From Lepidurus packardi (taxonomy: Eukaryota; Arthropoda; Branchiopoda; Notostraca; Triopsidae): a stretch of 64,000 nucleotides of DNA. The position numbers and the translations under genes were made by a program. Numbering within the stretch: the first letter of the stretch is position 1; each line of letters opens with the position of its first letter. This document shows positions 43,965 to 56,301 of the stretch, piece by piece. The notes under the pieces were generated by a model that saw only the letters and a program-made list of their open reading frames with translations, was not told where the DNA came from and ran no database searches. The stretch lies in contig JAKZAN010000005.1 in NCBI GenBank assembly GCA_023053545.1, positions 4,402,001 through 4,466,000 on the forward strand, written 5' to 3'.

Positions 43965-46203
43965 TTAGTCCTTTGCAATTGTACGACTCCATGAGGGGTC
44001 TCGTTCCTCGTATTCTTTCGGACGTCCTCCCAAGTGGCGATAATGCCATTCTGAAATGCCCCAACCTTTCACTCCATTCACAGTGTATTGACACATGCGT
44101 TCAGTTAGTTGACACTCCCATTCCCATCCAATGTAGAACACGGGAGCCTCGAGTACCTTAACTTGCACATCCCATGTACGGTTACCTTTCGGGAAACCAG
44201 TGCGAGGACACAAAAAAGTTATGTCTTATGGGCAAATAATGTATGTAAGATGTGTACCTGCTTGAAATGTGAAACCGTAGTCTACAGGTGGGGAGCCTCC
44301 TTCCCCAAATTGCCAGAGCTTCAAATGCACCTCATCGACAGGAATAAGTTGACCGTTGGGCAAATAGACGTATCCAAGTTCCAATCTGCTTAAAATTTTT
44401 GTTTGTCATTGCTAAAAGGGTTTTGCGTTATTTAGTGTACGTTGAACAGGTTATTGGTTGACACACAACTCCAACGTTAAGCTTGGTTCCATCTTCAAGT
44501 GCCATCACGTGAAACCCATAACGATGCATAAGCTTCCACTCACGTCTTTCACCTGCATGGAGACATTTGCCCAAACGATTATTTTAGTACCTTTTAAATG
44601 GCTATGTGGGTACTTTGGCCTTTTTTTTTGGGGGGGGGGGGGGGGGGGGGGGGGGCTAAACTCTTAAGGTTTTAGCCACGAGAAAATACTCTTTACAAGT
44701 GGAAGCACAGGTGTGCTAAAAAGGTTCATTGCGTTTACATTCACGCTTTCTGCCTCGAGTATTGACAACATTATAGTTTAATTAGCTAGATTGGCATTGT
44801 ACAGTTGCTATTTTTTTTAAACCGCAAACCGAGTAAAAACTCAGTAGAGCGTTTACACTTTTTCAGTTAGATTTCCTTTCCTGCAAGGATAAATTACTAT
44901 TGTTATAGTAGCTTACCGTAACTATGGTCACGCATACAGTCAAACTGCAAGTTGTACGTTTTCCCATTAAGAACCGCTGTTCCCTTGAGGATGCCCATTT
45001 GCTCATAATGCGTTTGGTGTGCACTAGTCAGGTTTTACGCATTGATTATTTTATTCTAAAATTGGGTACGTTATGTTCATTAGGTCGATACTTTTTGAGG
45101 TCTTGGAAGTATTCCCGTGTCCATTTCTCTTTCGCAATAGCTCGGGCGAAGGTTCTCGAGGACATGTCCGTGTCAAAGTCAAAGTAGCTCAAGTCAGATT
45201 CCCAGGTCATACTGATTTCCGCCTCGAAGATCTGGCTCGGATTATCGTGCTTTCTAGGAAGAAAGAGGCGTCCAGTTCTCGACCATACAAGCTAAAGTTG
45301 GACTAGAGAGGGAATTTTTACTTGAGGAGGCCCCGGTATGAAACTGACCATGCCTTCATAGGGGCAATAGGTTCTATCACAATTCCCTCTGCCCCAAACG
45401 CATCTTTATCTCCAAAGAGCGTAGTATCTGGCATTTTGGGACTTTCTAGCAAACCTACTTCTGGAATCTGATGGAGTCAACACGTGGAATAAGAAGACCG
45501 TTTTGAGCAGGATAAAAGGGGCCCCTTACCCTCAGATATACTAAACCATTTATAACGTGGTGAGGCCGTCTGCTAGAAGCGACCACCAAGTAACAGCCGT
45601 CCTTATTTGATCCTTGGAAAAATACAGCGTCGATTGCCTGGGCATGTTACAATATTATTTTTAGTTTGAGACAGTTAGGGTTGTAGGAGACGTAGAGGTC
45701 ACAGTAAATGGGCTTACACATATGTAATGTAAACCCATACAGCGACGGGGCAGAAACTACTTTTTTTACTACATGGTGAATATCGTTTCAAAGTTAATAA
45801 CAAGGGCAGTTTAACTAGGTAGTTAACTGGGGCCCATCATTGTATAAATCTATATTATGTCACGTAGGCTGTATAATACCTTGGGATTGGCTGCTAGAGG
45901 TTGCATGCATTCCATGGCAGATGTATCAGTTCTGGATCTTAATCCGTAGCCAGCTCCATCTGATTTCCTTTCAGGCTTGGCGCGACTACTTCTCCACTGA
46001 AAGCATGACGTTACCTTACTAGAACTTGGTACGTTAGCAAGTCTTGTTACCTTGCGCAACCGAAGCAGAAGATAGAAGCAAGCGAACTTCAAGGGATACC
46101 AGCATCCTGGCACTTGGTAAACATGACGGATAGGTTTAGGCTCTGGTGTGGTGAGCCACTTTACGAGCATGTAAATTAGGACAGGGAAAAGCAGAATCCA
46201 CAT
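43965..46203 (-). CDS. Membrane-anchored DUF7065/DUF7064-like protein, paralogue A
   Basis: Nine exons with the same layout as the neighbour at 46449-48169. Exon 1 from ATG 46203 reads MWILLFPVLIYMLVKWL, an N-terminal membrane segment, followed by PEPKPIRHVYQVPGCWYPL. Later exons hold GAGYGLRSRTDTSAMECMQ, AIDAVFFQGSNKDGCYLVV, MPDTTLFGDKDAFGAEGI, EKWTREYFQDL, AHQTHYEQMG with CMRDHSYGERREWKLMHRYG, and YLPNGQLIPVDEVHLKLW with GEGGSPPVDYGFTF. The end has FYIGWEWE and GWGISEWHYR. I believe this is the DUF7065-DUF7064 architecture. The RDHSYG-x-R-x-W motif recalls the CrtC/AttH lipocalin-like fold; the function is unknown. One intron contains a 26-nt G run (44630-44655). Each donor and acceptor matches the paralogue's. 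Confidence 0.85.
44630..44655 (+). repeat. Poly-G run (26 nt) after a T run
   Basis: Twenty-six consecutive G preceded by nine T, inside an intron of paralogue A (poly-C in the transcript). Length may be affected by sequencing or assembly error. Confidence 0.9.
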
Positions 46204-46448
46204 GTTGCCCTGTGAGTAGTGCCACTGCTTTAGTAAAAGTGTCCTTCGGAAAGTTTCTGCGCTGTCATAAACATACACAGGGTCATAGCTATCTCTTTCC
46301 TGGGATGCAAAGGTTGATAAGACAAGTTAGATAGTATAGGAAGCGCTTGGCGAAAGTCTTTTCACAATGCGATGGTTGCAGAAGGAAGTGATTTTTATTT
46401 TTGTTCTCGCACTATCTTAATAATCAGATAAACCGATAAAGCTGTCGC

Positions 46449-48169
46449 CTAGCCTTTGTTTAGCTGATGTGTCCATGCAGGGTCTTGGGCTTGATATTCC
46501 AATGGTCTACCGCTCATATTACGGTATTCCCATTCACTTATGCCCCAGCCTTCAATACCGTTGACAGTACAACGGCACATACGCTCTACTACCCGAGCTT
46601 CCCATTCCCAGCCTATGTAGAACTCCGGAGTCTCCACAACTTGAATTTGTACATCCCAGGTTCGGCTTACTGGATTTTGTTAATGATTAGGACTTTTTTT
46701 TGCATAAGATCAATTACGAGCTTGGAAAGTGAAACCGTAGTCCCTCGGAGGAGTTCCCCCTTCACCCATGTGCCAGAGGTTCAGGTTTACTGCGTCAATG
46801 GGGAATAGTCTTCCGTCAGGCAAGTAGAGATAGCCAAGCTCCAGACTGGGATCAAAAGAGCATCTTTTAAAATGCAGTTCTTTAATTTTTAATAAAATTA
46901 ATCTTACACGGAGCATGTAGCAGGCTGACTTACAATGCCTGCATTGATTCGTGTCCCATCAGCTAAGGTTAGTGTGTGGAATCCGTAACGATGTAATAGT
47001 TTCCACTCACGTTTCTCAGCTAAGGATTAAATATAGTTGCGAATGCTTAATTCAATATTCATTGGAGCTCACCGTAGCTGTGATCCCGCATGGAATCGAG
47101 CTTGAGATTGTAAGTGACGTTGTCAATTAAAGCCGTGCCTTCCAGTGTTCCCATTTGTTCGTAGTGGGTTTGGTGAGCACTAATAGAAAATCAATAATCG
47201 ATGGAGGGATAGAATTGTCTATACTGACGCTTGCAAGACTTGGAAATACTCTCTACTCCACTTTTCTCTGGCCATAGCTCGAGAAAGCGCTGTTTGGGAC
47301 ATGTCGACATCAAAATCAAACGGTTTAAGTTCGCTATGCCATAGGAGGTTTATCTCTGCTTGGACTGTCTCAGTGGCGTTTTCATTTTTCCTTTGAATAA
47401 ATGAAAACACTTGTGGTGTCATGTTCCAATTCGATTTAGGCTATTTTCCTACTTTAGGATTCCACTGTATGTAATACGCCATGATTTCATCGGTTCCACC
47501 AGTTCCAATTTTAGGCCTTCTGCTCCAAACTCGTCTTCTGTGCCAAATAGGGTAGTGTCAGGCAGCTTTGGACTCATGAGGACACCCAACTCTGGAATCT
47601 GGCGAAACATGCCAAGACTGTAGTAATTTCTCCAGAACTTGAACTAATTGGCTCACATACCCTGAGGTAGAGGAATCCATTGATCACACGCTCGGGTCGT
47701 CGAGCAGTAGCCGTAATAAGATAGCATCCGTCTTTATTGGCTGCTTGAAAATAAACCGCATCTATAGCCTAGAGTTTGTAAAGGTGCGCATTTTAATATA
47801 AGCTACAGTTTTGTATAATATTCCCTTATTTATACTTTAGGGTGCGCTGAAAGAGGCTGAATGCATTCCATAGCTGAAGTTTCAGTCTTCGATTTTAATC
47901 CATATCCAGCTCCTCCTGTACTTACTCCTTTCTGTTGTGCCCTTGCAGTTTGCCACTGAAGAGATACAATTATGCTTACGACACTGATAAGACGTTATGT
48001 ATTTTTATTCTACCTTGCGTAATGTAACGAGGCAATAGAAAGTTAGAAACTTTATATGGTACCATTTCCCGGGAACCTGATAAATACCTTGGATTGGCTT
48101 AGGGTCAAGGCGGATATACCACTTTATGAAGTACGCAATCAGCACAGCGAAAATTAAAGTGCACCACAT
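46449..48169 (-). CDS. Membrane-anchored DUF7065/DUF7064-like protein, paralogue B
   Basis: Tandem copy of the gene at 43965-46203. Exon 1 from ATG 48169 reads MWCTLIFAVLIAYFIKWYI, then LDPKPIQGIYQVPGKWYHI. The following exons give GGAGYGLKSKTETSAMECIQ, AIDAVYFQAANKDGCYLIT, PDTTLFGTEDEFGAEGLKLE, EKWSREYFQVLQAS, AHQTHYEQMGTLEGTALID, SMRDHSYGEKREWKLLHRYG, LTLADGTRINAGI, LELGYLYLPDGRLFPIDAV, GEGGTPPRDYGFTFQ and FYIGWEWE, ending GWGISEWEYRNM. Exon borders coincide with paralogue A, so the duplication copied the whole gene. The protein is predicted as a single-pass membrane anchor with the large domain on the luminal or extracellular side. Both copies look intact, so both are probably functional. 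Substrate or partner is unknown. Confidence 0.87.
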
Positions 48170-48661
48170 CTTTAAACTTCTACGATATGAATTGTTTCAG
48201 TAATCTAAACGCGACGGCGTAAGCTCAGTTTCTCTGCTCGAGTCCATAGGTTCGAAAGATAAGAAACTCACTTCAGCGGTTTTAGATAAAGTGTAATGCG
48301 CTCTTTCTTCATTTCTCTTTCTAGAAAAAAGCTCTTTCGTGAAATAGAAAATTTTATTTAACATAGGGCAGCTCCCTTTTGGAGCACCATTTATGGGGTA
48401 TCTTTCGAAGGACTATAAATCAGAATATGCACCGAAAGTGGGATCCTTTGAAGGTAGGAGTTACTTTTTTTTAATTCTTGACGGAAGGGTTTTTGTATGC
48501 ACTGGAATCACAGTTTCACCATTTGTCTCATAGAGACAAATAAATACAGGAAAATCAATGAAAATTTCCAGTCCCACACTTGCGGGATTCCTAAAACTAC
48601 AGTTTTGCTGTAAATTTTATTATAGGGAGAAAAAGTTGCCGAATAAGTGTGTAGATCCACT

Positions 48662-50251
48662 CTACACTATTAAGTTCTGTAGAGGGTCGATGTTTGAGTT
48701 CGCGTACTTTGCTTCACTGGCTAAAGTTCGATTCGCTAGACTGTTGCCTTTAGTCTGGGTATGCCATACATAAATCTAATACGTAAAGTTTAAGAATTGG
48801 TTCAGGGTGAATAATTTAAGTTTTTTTTTTTTTTTTTTACTTTGGTACAGTTTTCTGCTTTGGGCTCAATATCACCTAGCCCAATTCCGAGTTTCTTCAA
48901 AAATCCATCTTCCTCGTAACCCGGTACAAAAGGCATCAAAGCTTCAGGTTTCTATAAAAGCAGGGGAAGATGTACTTTTAGTAACTGTTATAATATACCC
49001 TCAGTGTGGTTTACTTCTTTGATTAGGTCGACATTGACAGCGAAACCAGCCATATCTACAGGAAACTTACGGGATGCTTTCCAGCCATCGTAAAAATCGA
49101 TTACTTTTCCGTTCTTCACTACGGGAGTACTTAAGCCAATCTTCGTAACTAGACCCACGGGGAACATTGCTACCTTCTTTGTCCATCGGATCTGCCAGGA
49201 GATAACAAGCCAAATGGTTTTTGAATGGTGTATGTTTTGGGATAGTAATTATAAAACCTCTTCAAAAAGCCGAATGTCATACGCATTGTCGTCATCCGCA
49301 AAGTACAACGTTCCATTCATAGCGTTATCTCGTAACCATTTCAAAGCTGCATTACGATTAGCCACACCTCTTGGTTTTGGTTTTGACTTGACATATTTTA
49401 TGGGCATAGGAGCTATTATACGCAAGGTAAAAAAAGACATTGATTCGATCTATGTTCATTAAATGCTATTGTGTAGTAGTACCGTTTAGGTGAGTGTGAG
49501 GTATGCCCATGTAGCTTAGGAGCTCAGCTACATTATCGGAAGTTTTGTTTGCATCTTCCACCACGATCCAGTGTAAGGCGGGAACGTGAACGAGCGTTTG
49601 CCCAAGTCGCGTCAACTCAGCCATCTGCTCTGGTCGCCTGTAAGTTGGCGTTATAACGTAAACAATAGGTAAATCTGTAATAAGCAATGTAAGCAAATTT
49701 CTTAGGTTAATTATCTCATATTTAGGTTACTTTGAGTTCCAGTTATGTTTCGACATGGTTGACGTAACGCTACAGATGTTTTGCTGGATCGAGACAATCT
49801 TTGTGCAATATATTCCGATAAATAGCCAGCCACTTGGTCCCCAATTCTTCTTGCTTCACTGCCAGATAAGGATGTCGCACCTAAAGCGGATTAAACTTTA
49901 TGACTCGTCATTTAATCCGTGACAACAGCAGTAGGAATTACCTATGGATGTAAGGAGCTGGTCAATTTTGGACATGATTACTGACATGTCACCAGGATCG
50001 ACAGGAAGTTTAATGGCTTGGAGAATTTCCGGACTATTTGATGGGTTGTTATTGGTGTCCATGAGCGAGCGTGAGTTGAAGATATTGGCGTCATTGATCT
50101 TATACGCGGTGTATAAACGGCTTTGCGAGGTGTGCAGACCCAGGTACAGAAAAGCACCAACGAAGACGCCCAGTAGAAGAGCGGGGAATTTAGTCCGCAA
50201 GCCCCTTTGTACTACCATACTACCATTGATACCTGGCATATGGAACGACAT
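48662..50251 (-). CDS. Beta-1,3-glucuronosyltransferase (GlcAT-I/B3GAT family, GT43)
   Basis: This Golgi type II enzyme adds GlcUA to galactose, finishing the proteoglycan linker (B3GAT3/GlcAT-I) or making related epitopes. Exon 1 (from 50251) gives MSFHMPGINGSMV and a membrane segment (FPALLLGVFVGAFLYLGL). After a stem comes PIVYVITPTYRRPEQMAEL, VPALHWIVVEDANKTSDNV, GVANRNAALKWLRDN and the DxD motif in TLYFADDDNAYD. Next are FPVGLVTKIGLSTPVVKNG, SRKFPVDMAGFAVNVDLI, then GYEEDGFLKKLG, whose second Glu aligns with the catalytic base of GlcAT-I. EPKAENCTK and, in the last exon, VWHTQTKGN retain the conserved Asn-glycosylation and His region. The stop is at 48662. A T18 run (about 48821-48838) sits in the last intron. 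The acceptor-choosing residues do not let me decide between GlcAT-I and GlcAT-P/S types. Confidence 0.92.
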
Positions 50252-53200
50252 TAAAGGATGGGGTATGTAATTCTTGAGTTATAGTCAATGGAGAAGCTAT
50301 TTGCCTAAATTATGTATTTCACAAGACGCTTAATGGTCCCTTTTTAGGTTGCGTAGTAGATGCGGTACATGCTACGTAATAGAAATAAGCCTACGTCGCA
50401 GAATTTAATCAGAAAAGAAAGCGTAGGTTGAGATCTACCACGAGGAACGTTTGGGGGCACTCGGGGTTCAATCTTTTAGCCACAAGGCGCAGAATTGCTA
50501 ATACAGCTTAAAGCTGTGGAATTTCTGCCACTTATAGTTCACGCCACGTGCTAAAGAAAGCTAACCTAATCCACGGTGAACGTATTCAAAGGAATTTTAT
50601 TGTTAAGACTATAAGCAAACTTTCCAACTCCGTTCAGGAAAGTTGTGATGCTGAAACTGTTCGCATACAATAGCCTTGGACTGTTTACTGTTCTCATGTA
50701 ATAGTTTTATGTAAACTTTGCTTATCTTGAAGCTATCTTGATATTTCACTTATCGTCTCTGATAAAAACGTCCAGTTATTTTTGTATGCCATTGGTCGGT
50801 TTGCTCCCCCAGCTGTGTTCTACAGCACTATCTCTTGTGCATCCTTATTAATTTGTCAAAAGCGGAAGTACTCTTTGGACACATATGCTCTTCCATGTCT
50901 TGGCTCCGTTAGATATTTTCGATAGGTACTTCTAGAGTCCGTAGAGCTCGTAAATGTAAAACACAAAGGTGAGACAAAGCAGGTTGAGTCTTGTTGCTTA
51001 GTTCCAGGATCGTAAAAGGAGAGGGTCGCTCCCTCGTCCTTATTTGATGTGAGATCCATAGAACGTTCCCTGCACATGCCGCCAAAGAGGACTGCAGTAT
51101 TAGCTGTAATCTGACTTTGCAATTGTGGGGTAAAACAACGCCCTTCTCTCCCTACACCCAAGAAATTCTGTACGGTGTGAGTGACTGGAACCATGGAAAA
51201 AATAAAACCTAGTTTAGAATCGCTGGATTGAATTACCTACACAAGAATGTTCAATAGAAAGGAAACCTTTTGGTGGTATTAATGTCTTGAGAAATGCTTC
51301 GGACACTAGTTTCTTGCTCTCCTTTACTACACACTAATAATGTTTTATAAGTGTAACGTATGTTTCATTGTTCGCTTGACTTAAACGCAAAAGCTATTTC
51401 ATTCTTGCCCCCCCCCCCCCCCCACCCCCTCAGCGAGAAAAGACAGAAGTACTGACCTATTGATCAACTATGAATTTTATGTTTCTGGCAAGGTTAAGTT
51501 AGGGTTAAAGTGACCTCGTACACTACATGACATTGCCCGTCGTAGTTGACTAAATAATGGGAACCAAACCTTACCGAGGGTCAAGTAATTCTTTTTTATT
51601 TTATTCATTATTTTTTACCTTACAACAAATTGGCCGTGAAAACGTGGAGTGCAATTTTGATTAATCGAAAAGTCGTGTATTATGACTTAGTCCCTTGTAG
51701 GCAAAAGAACTGTTTTTTCATTGTTAATTCACTAAACTGGCAAATGGAAGTAGAAATGGGATAAACACACAGCCCAGAACTTTGTCTCCCAAATCAGATT
51801 ATCGTTCGCTAGAAAAGCAAGAATGTAGATGTTGGCCGACTGTTCAGCCACTGTCTAAGAATAGTCGAATGGGTTGCGCGTTCCCCCCGTGCAGCGCGGA
51901 GTACGAGCACAGGGAGAGTGTGCGTGTTGGGGATGGCATACGAGACTGCAGGGGTGTGAACAAGGAAAATACTTGGAGGGACTGAGCAAGAAAGTTAACG
52001 TCGTGTGTATTGCAAAGCGTGATCCGACGCTTTACGTAATAAATTTGCTCGCGGTTAACCACTATCAATTCGTAACCGATCCGGTTGCATTTCCTGCAAA
52101 AAATAGACATTAAGACTGAACACTAATAGCGATAGATCAACAGAAATCGTGAAATTTTCGACGTAGGGTTAGCCAACCGGCCCAAAACTAACACTTGAAA
52201 AACTCAGCACGAGCATGCACGGGTTTTTTGGCGGGGAGGTGTGAGCTGGCCGATCAATGATTCTGCTCTGCCTCGAGTTGTACTATCCGAAGAGCATACC
52301 CTTGTTAGAGCATGGAGTTTCGCATGGGCAGAGGAAACCAAAGCTGCTGCCAAAGGAAGGTGTGTACTTAAGTAAGGGGATCAATAAAGACCACGATGCC
52401 ATGGGTCCGTAGGTCTTCTCGTGAATCGCAACCGATTCGCGTGCATGCGTCGATTACTTTAACTCCCTGTTATTCGCTGGGATTTATTTTATTCCGGAAA
52501 AAAGGCTGCTGGACCGTGGTGGCTACTTAAACGCATACCAGACGTGGTCCGTCTTTCTACATGTTTGGTAAACTATAAAAAACAAATGACGTTGAAAATG
52601 TGTTACAGGGATTACAAATCCTGGAAAGGCCTGCTGTACTGGCCAAAGCGCCACCTGTGCACGCCTCTATTTTGTTTGATAAACAGAAGCGTGGCAAGTC
52701 TTGAGTATACAAACATTTGTAGCGATCCCGGAATCGAGCGCAGACCCCTTAATAGTAATACCTAATACGGCGTATCTCCGAAATATACGTTATTTTAACT
52801 CGCAGAAGAGATACACGAATCTTTCTATTTAGAAATGGTTCGTGTCATCTCCTGTCTCGATTTTTTTAGGTCCTTTAAATTCCAAAAAACGCTAGAAGTA
52901 TTAGTAAGCCAGCCCTTCTTTCGATAACTCGGACGAAACTTCCTCGCTAGATAGCTCTTGGGTATCAATAGATAGGAAAAGGTTAATGGTTTGTCGGACA
53001 GACGCAGCTTTTTCAGTAATTATTTTAACAACCAAACAGCCAATCGCTCCCTTTAACTTCCAAACCCACTTCATAACACCCTGCCGTAAAGCCTGACTCC
53101 ATAACTCACAGATATGAGGCACTGGGAGATTCCTATACTGGGATCTCCATTTCTTCCTCTCGCCATATACCACTTTGCCAACACGACACCCGACGCCCTC

Positions 53201-56200
53201 CTCCCAACACCCGCTGCGCAACCCGCTCTCTCACTCCTCGTGACATCGCTGTACACAGGGGCTTTAATATAGACATTCCCGTGTGAGAAACGCACGGTTT
53301 TATTTTACTCCGACTTAATTAGCTATGCAAGGCATAGCTTATAGTATCGTTTTTCGCTAGATTTGTGTCTCCTTCGAACCTGGCTGGGTGGAAGGATGCA
53401 TGCTTGGTATTGAATGTCTGTTACTTTTGAGGTGGTATCGTATTATCGAAAAATAAAACGGGTATAGGGAAACCCCCTCTGTGGTCTAATTCTTACCCAT
53501 GGGATTAATTAAAGTTGGCTCAGTTCGAACCGTTTTGCAGGCCTCCTGATTAAAGCAAACCCAAACTTTGAAAAAGTGGAATCCGTTTCTATGCCTCCAC
53601 CTCAGAGTAAAGACGGCCTCTACTTTTCTTAATTTCTATCAGGAATGGTAGAAGACCGACTTTTCCCAAGACCAAGACAAGATCGAGACCGGTCGCAAGT
53701 TTTCAGTACCAAGACGACACCAACATCGCAACTATCGAGACCAACATCAAGACAACACGGACCAAAAATCAACGAGACCACAGTATAAATAAACAGTATA
53801 GTAACAGGGCTGTCTTCCAATGTTAAGGTTTTAAGCCGACTTTCTCGGTCCCCAGAGTAAATTCAAGTAGAAGGACAGAATATCAAAGGGAAAATTCGCA
53901 CACCTCCCCAGTGCAGTTCAAAAAAGGTCACGACGGTTCACAAGGCGCAGTGCAGGTAGGATCTTTTTTCGGTCCGAAACTCATTAGAGTACCCGAGAGA
54001 ATAGTCGCCAGTTCCCATTTTTGTGAATGTTTTGTTCTCTTCTCAAACCCTTTTTCTAGTACATTAGGCATGCCTACTTTTGGGGTAGGAAGTAAAATTC
54101 CTATCAAATAGACTAACCCTATAAGCGTTAACATGGCCCTAGGATTAGAAAGTGAAGGGGTCACTTGGGTAATACAAAATGGAACTAAGTAAACTTGAAA
54201 GTACTGTTAGTTCCGCTTACATTAGTTGTCACCCTATGTTTAAAATCGATACCAACACAACACCACAACGAAATTTTCGAGACCAAGACCGACACCAACA
54301 ACAGAAATTTTTTCAAGACCAAACCAAGACTTTCGTACCCTCAAGACCGGTATTAAGACCAAGACAAGGTCTTGAAATCCCAACCCTGCTTTCTATTCGG
54401 TTACAGAGAACAGCAGGTTCAAAACCTGAAGGCTTTAATTAATCCTACGGGTAGATTATACCGAGGTTCCCCTATTGAGTCTTTTTTTAGAGTATAGTAC
54501 ACAGTACATTTGGGTAGTGAATACGAAAATCGTAGCCAAGGGGTAAAGTGCATGATAGCGAGCTTACAGCGTTGCCACGCATGGTGATTTACCGACTTAT
54601 TTTGTCGACTTGAAAGCAGGGTTTGGCGGTTCTTTGTAGGCATGTGGCGATGGCGATTTATTTGGCGACTTATTTATCTATTTATTTGCTCCCGTCTTTA
54701 GAAGCGAAGTCGCATTACATTCCGTTACAGCAATCAAATTACCTGGAATAATATTTAAAGGATAATGCTGTACGGAAGAAATCTCTAAACAAATTTTAGT
54801 AGTCACTTCGATCAAAGAACCAAACAACCAGCTGTCCTTCGTAATGGCACGCATTTTTGGTATGTCAGTTTACAAATTTCTACAACAACCTAGTGATTTT
54901 GGGTGATTTCGTTTGAACTATAGTAGTTATCGTGATGGGCTCAGATCAGAAGGTGTTGCATTGTTCGTACTCTTATTGTTGGCTTTACCTTTTAGCAGCG
55001 CAGCACGCGTAAGGGTGTTTTTACTTTTGATTGATTTATTGATTTGTTGATTTATTGATTTAAGCCATGTGAAGATTGTCAAGTACGAGTTACGAACCAG
55101 GCTGTGTAGAACAACTCGCAGGTCGACTCAACACGTGAATTACTGCTGACTGCTCGTAAAAGAGATATGTTGTCAAAGTTTTGGGTGATCAAAAGAGATG
55201 TCGGAAAAGTTTAATTTTAATATGTAGACTTCCCGAGACCACGACGATACTTCTGATTATAACAAATGTATGAAACATTAATCTTATAAATGGGAAATTA
55301 TGAATACACGATATTTATATAAGTAGAATACCGGAAAATTTAGCGACCCATTCTCCGTTATTTTTGGTGAGATATTGGCAACCTTAAAGGTAAATTTGGC
55401 GAGCACTTTAAAAAACACCGACTTCGCAACGCTGTTAACTTGTATCGTGTTCGCTGGCCCTTTTGACGTATTTCATGTATTCAACGTTTGCTTGCGAGAA
55501 ACTATAGACATTTATCTGCCCGTCATGATAATTATCACTGCATGTCTAAAATATAAGGGATTTGAATAACTTTCATAAGGTTCGTTAGTTTTTGGTGTAT
55601 GGGTGCGATTGTTTTTACTTGCTTGTATAACATAGAGACTCGCTATACCCATGCATTTTAGTGTATGTGTAACATGAAGAAATTTTACTAGTAGTTTCTT
55701 ATACGGTAACTTGTGACATCTTTTTTGTAGACATTAGGTGGTTTCCTATCTTAGTGTACGCGTTTTATAAGAGATTATGAAGATATTTTTGGTTCGGTAG
55801 TTCTAGAGTTGTGCGTTTTGCTGGCGTATGCTTTGCAAATATGTACTTTTTATTGTTTTACGTTTATTAATGCGGTTGGGAAGTAAAAGTCCCTATTGTC
55901 AGAATTGGGATGGTTTTTCTCCTGCTATTCATGGGGAACAATGCACTCCTATAGCAATTGTGTCTATTCTGTATAGCTGTCTTTCGTCCCGTAACTTGGT
56001 GTGAGCATAAATTCGTGTATTATGAGCGGTGAAGCTTCAGTCAACACGTTTATCCGGAATGCGCCGCCATCTATGGAACATGTAAGAAATTTGACCAACT
56101 GCTCTACAAAATTTCCTTGCATAGCTCTTTTCGGCAGCCCACTGGCGTCTTGGAAAGAAAGGGGAAATCGATTCGTAAAGTGTTTCGAAAATTGTATTTG

Positions 56201-56301
56201 CGCAAGAAAACTCATTATAACATTTTGAAAATTACATAAGGCGAATTTGTAAAACAAATCCGTAACATTTGCTTGAGAATCTAGTTTAGCAGATATATAC
56301 G
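50252..56301. other. 6-kb intergenic region with degenerate repeats
   Basis: No gene is supported. It holds a poly-C stretch (51407-51422), CAAGAC-rich degenerate repeats in two blocks (about 53655-53790 and 54245-54385), and ATTGATTT-type short repeats near 55028-55065. A minus frame at 50856-51194 has no stop for 112 codons but no recognisable content or splice partner. Confidence 0.55.
53655..54385. repeat. Two blocks of degenerate CAAGAC/GAGACCAACA repeats
   Basis: Within 53655-53790 and again 54245-54385 the plus strand is made of variants of AAGACCAAGAC, GAGACCAACATC and ACACCAACA, strongly depleted in G-T pairs. The blocks resemble each other more than their surroundings. They are too diverged to define one unit. 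Confidence 0.55.

Noticed and set aside
50856-51194. A 112-codon minus-strand open frame
   Set aside because: Mixed composition with no recognised motif, no splice partners and no neighbour context; length is within what chance gives in this sequence.
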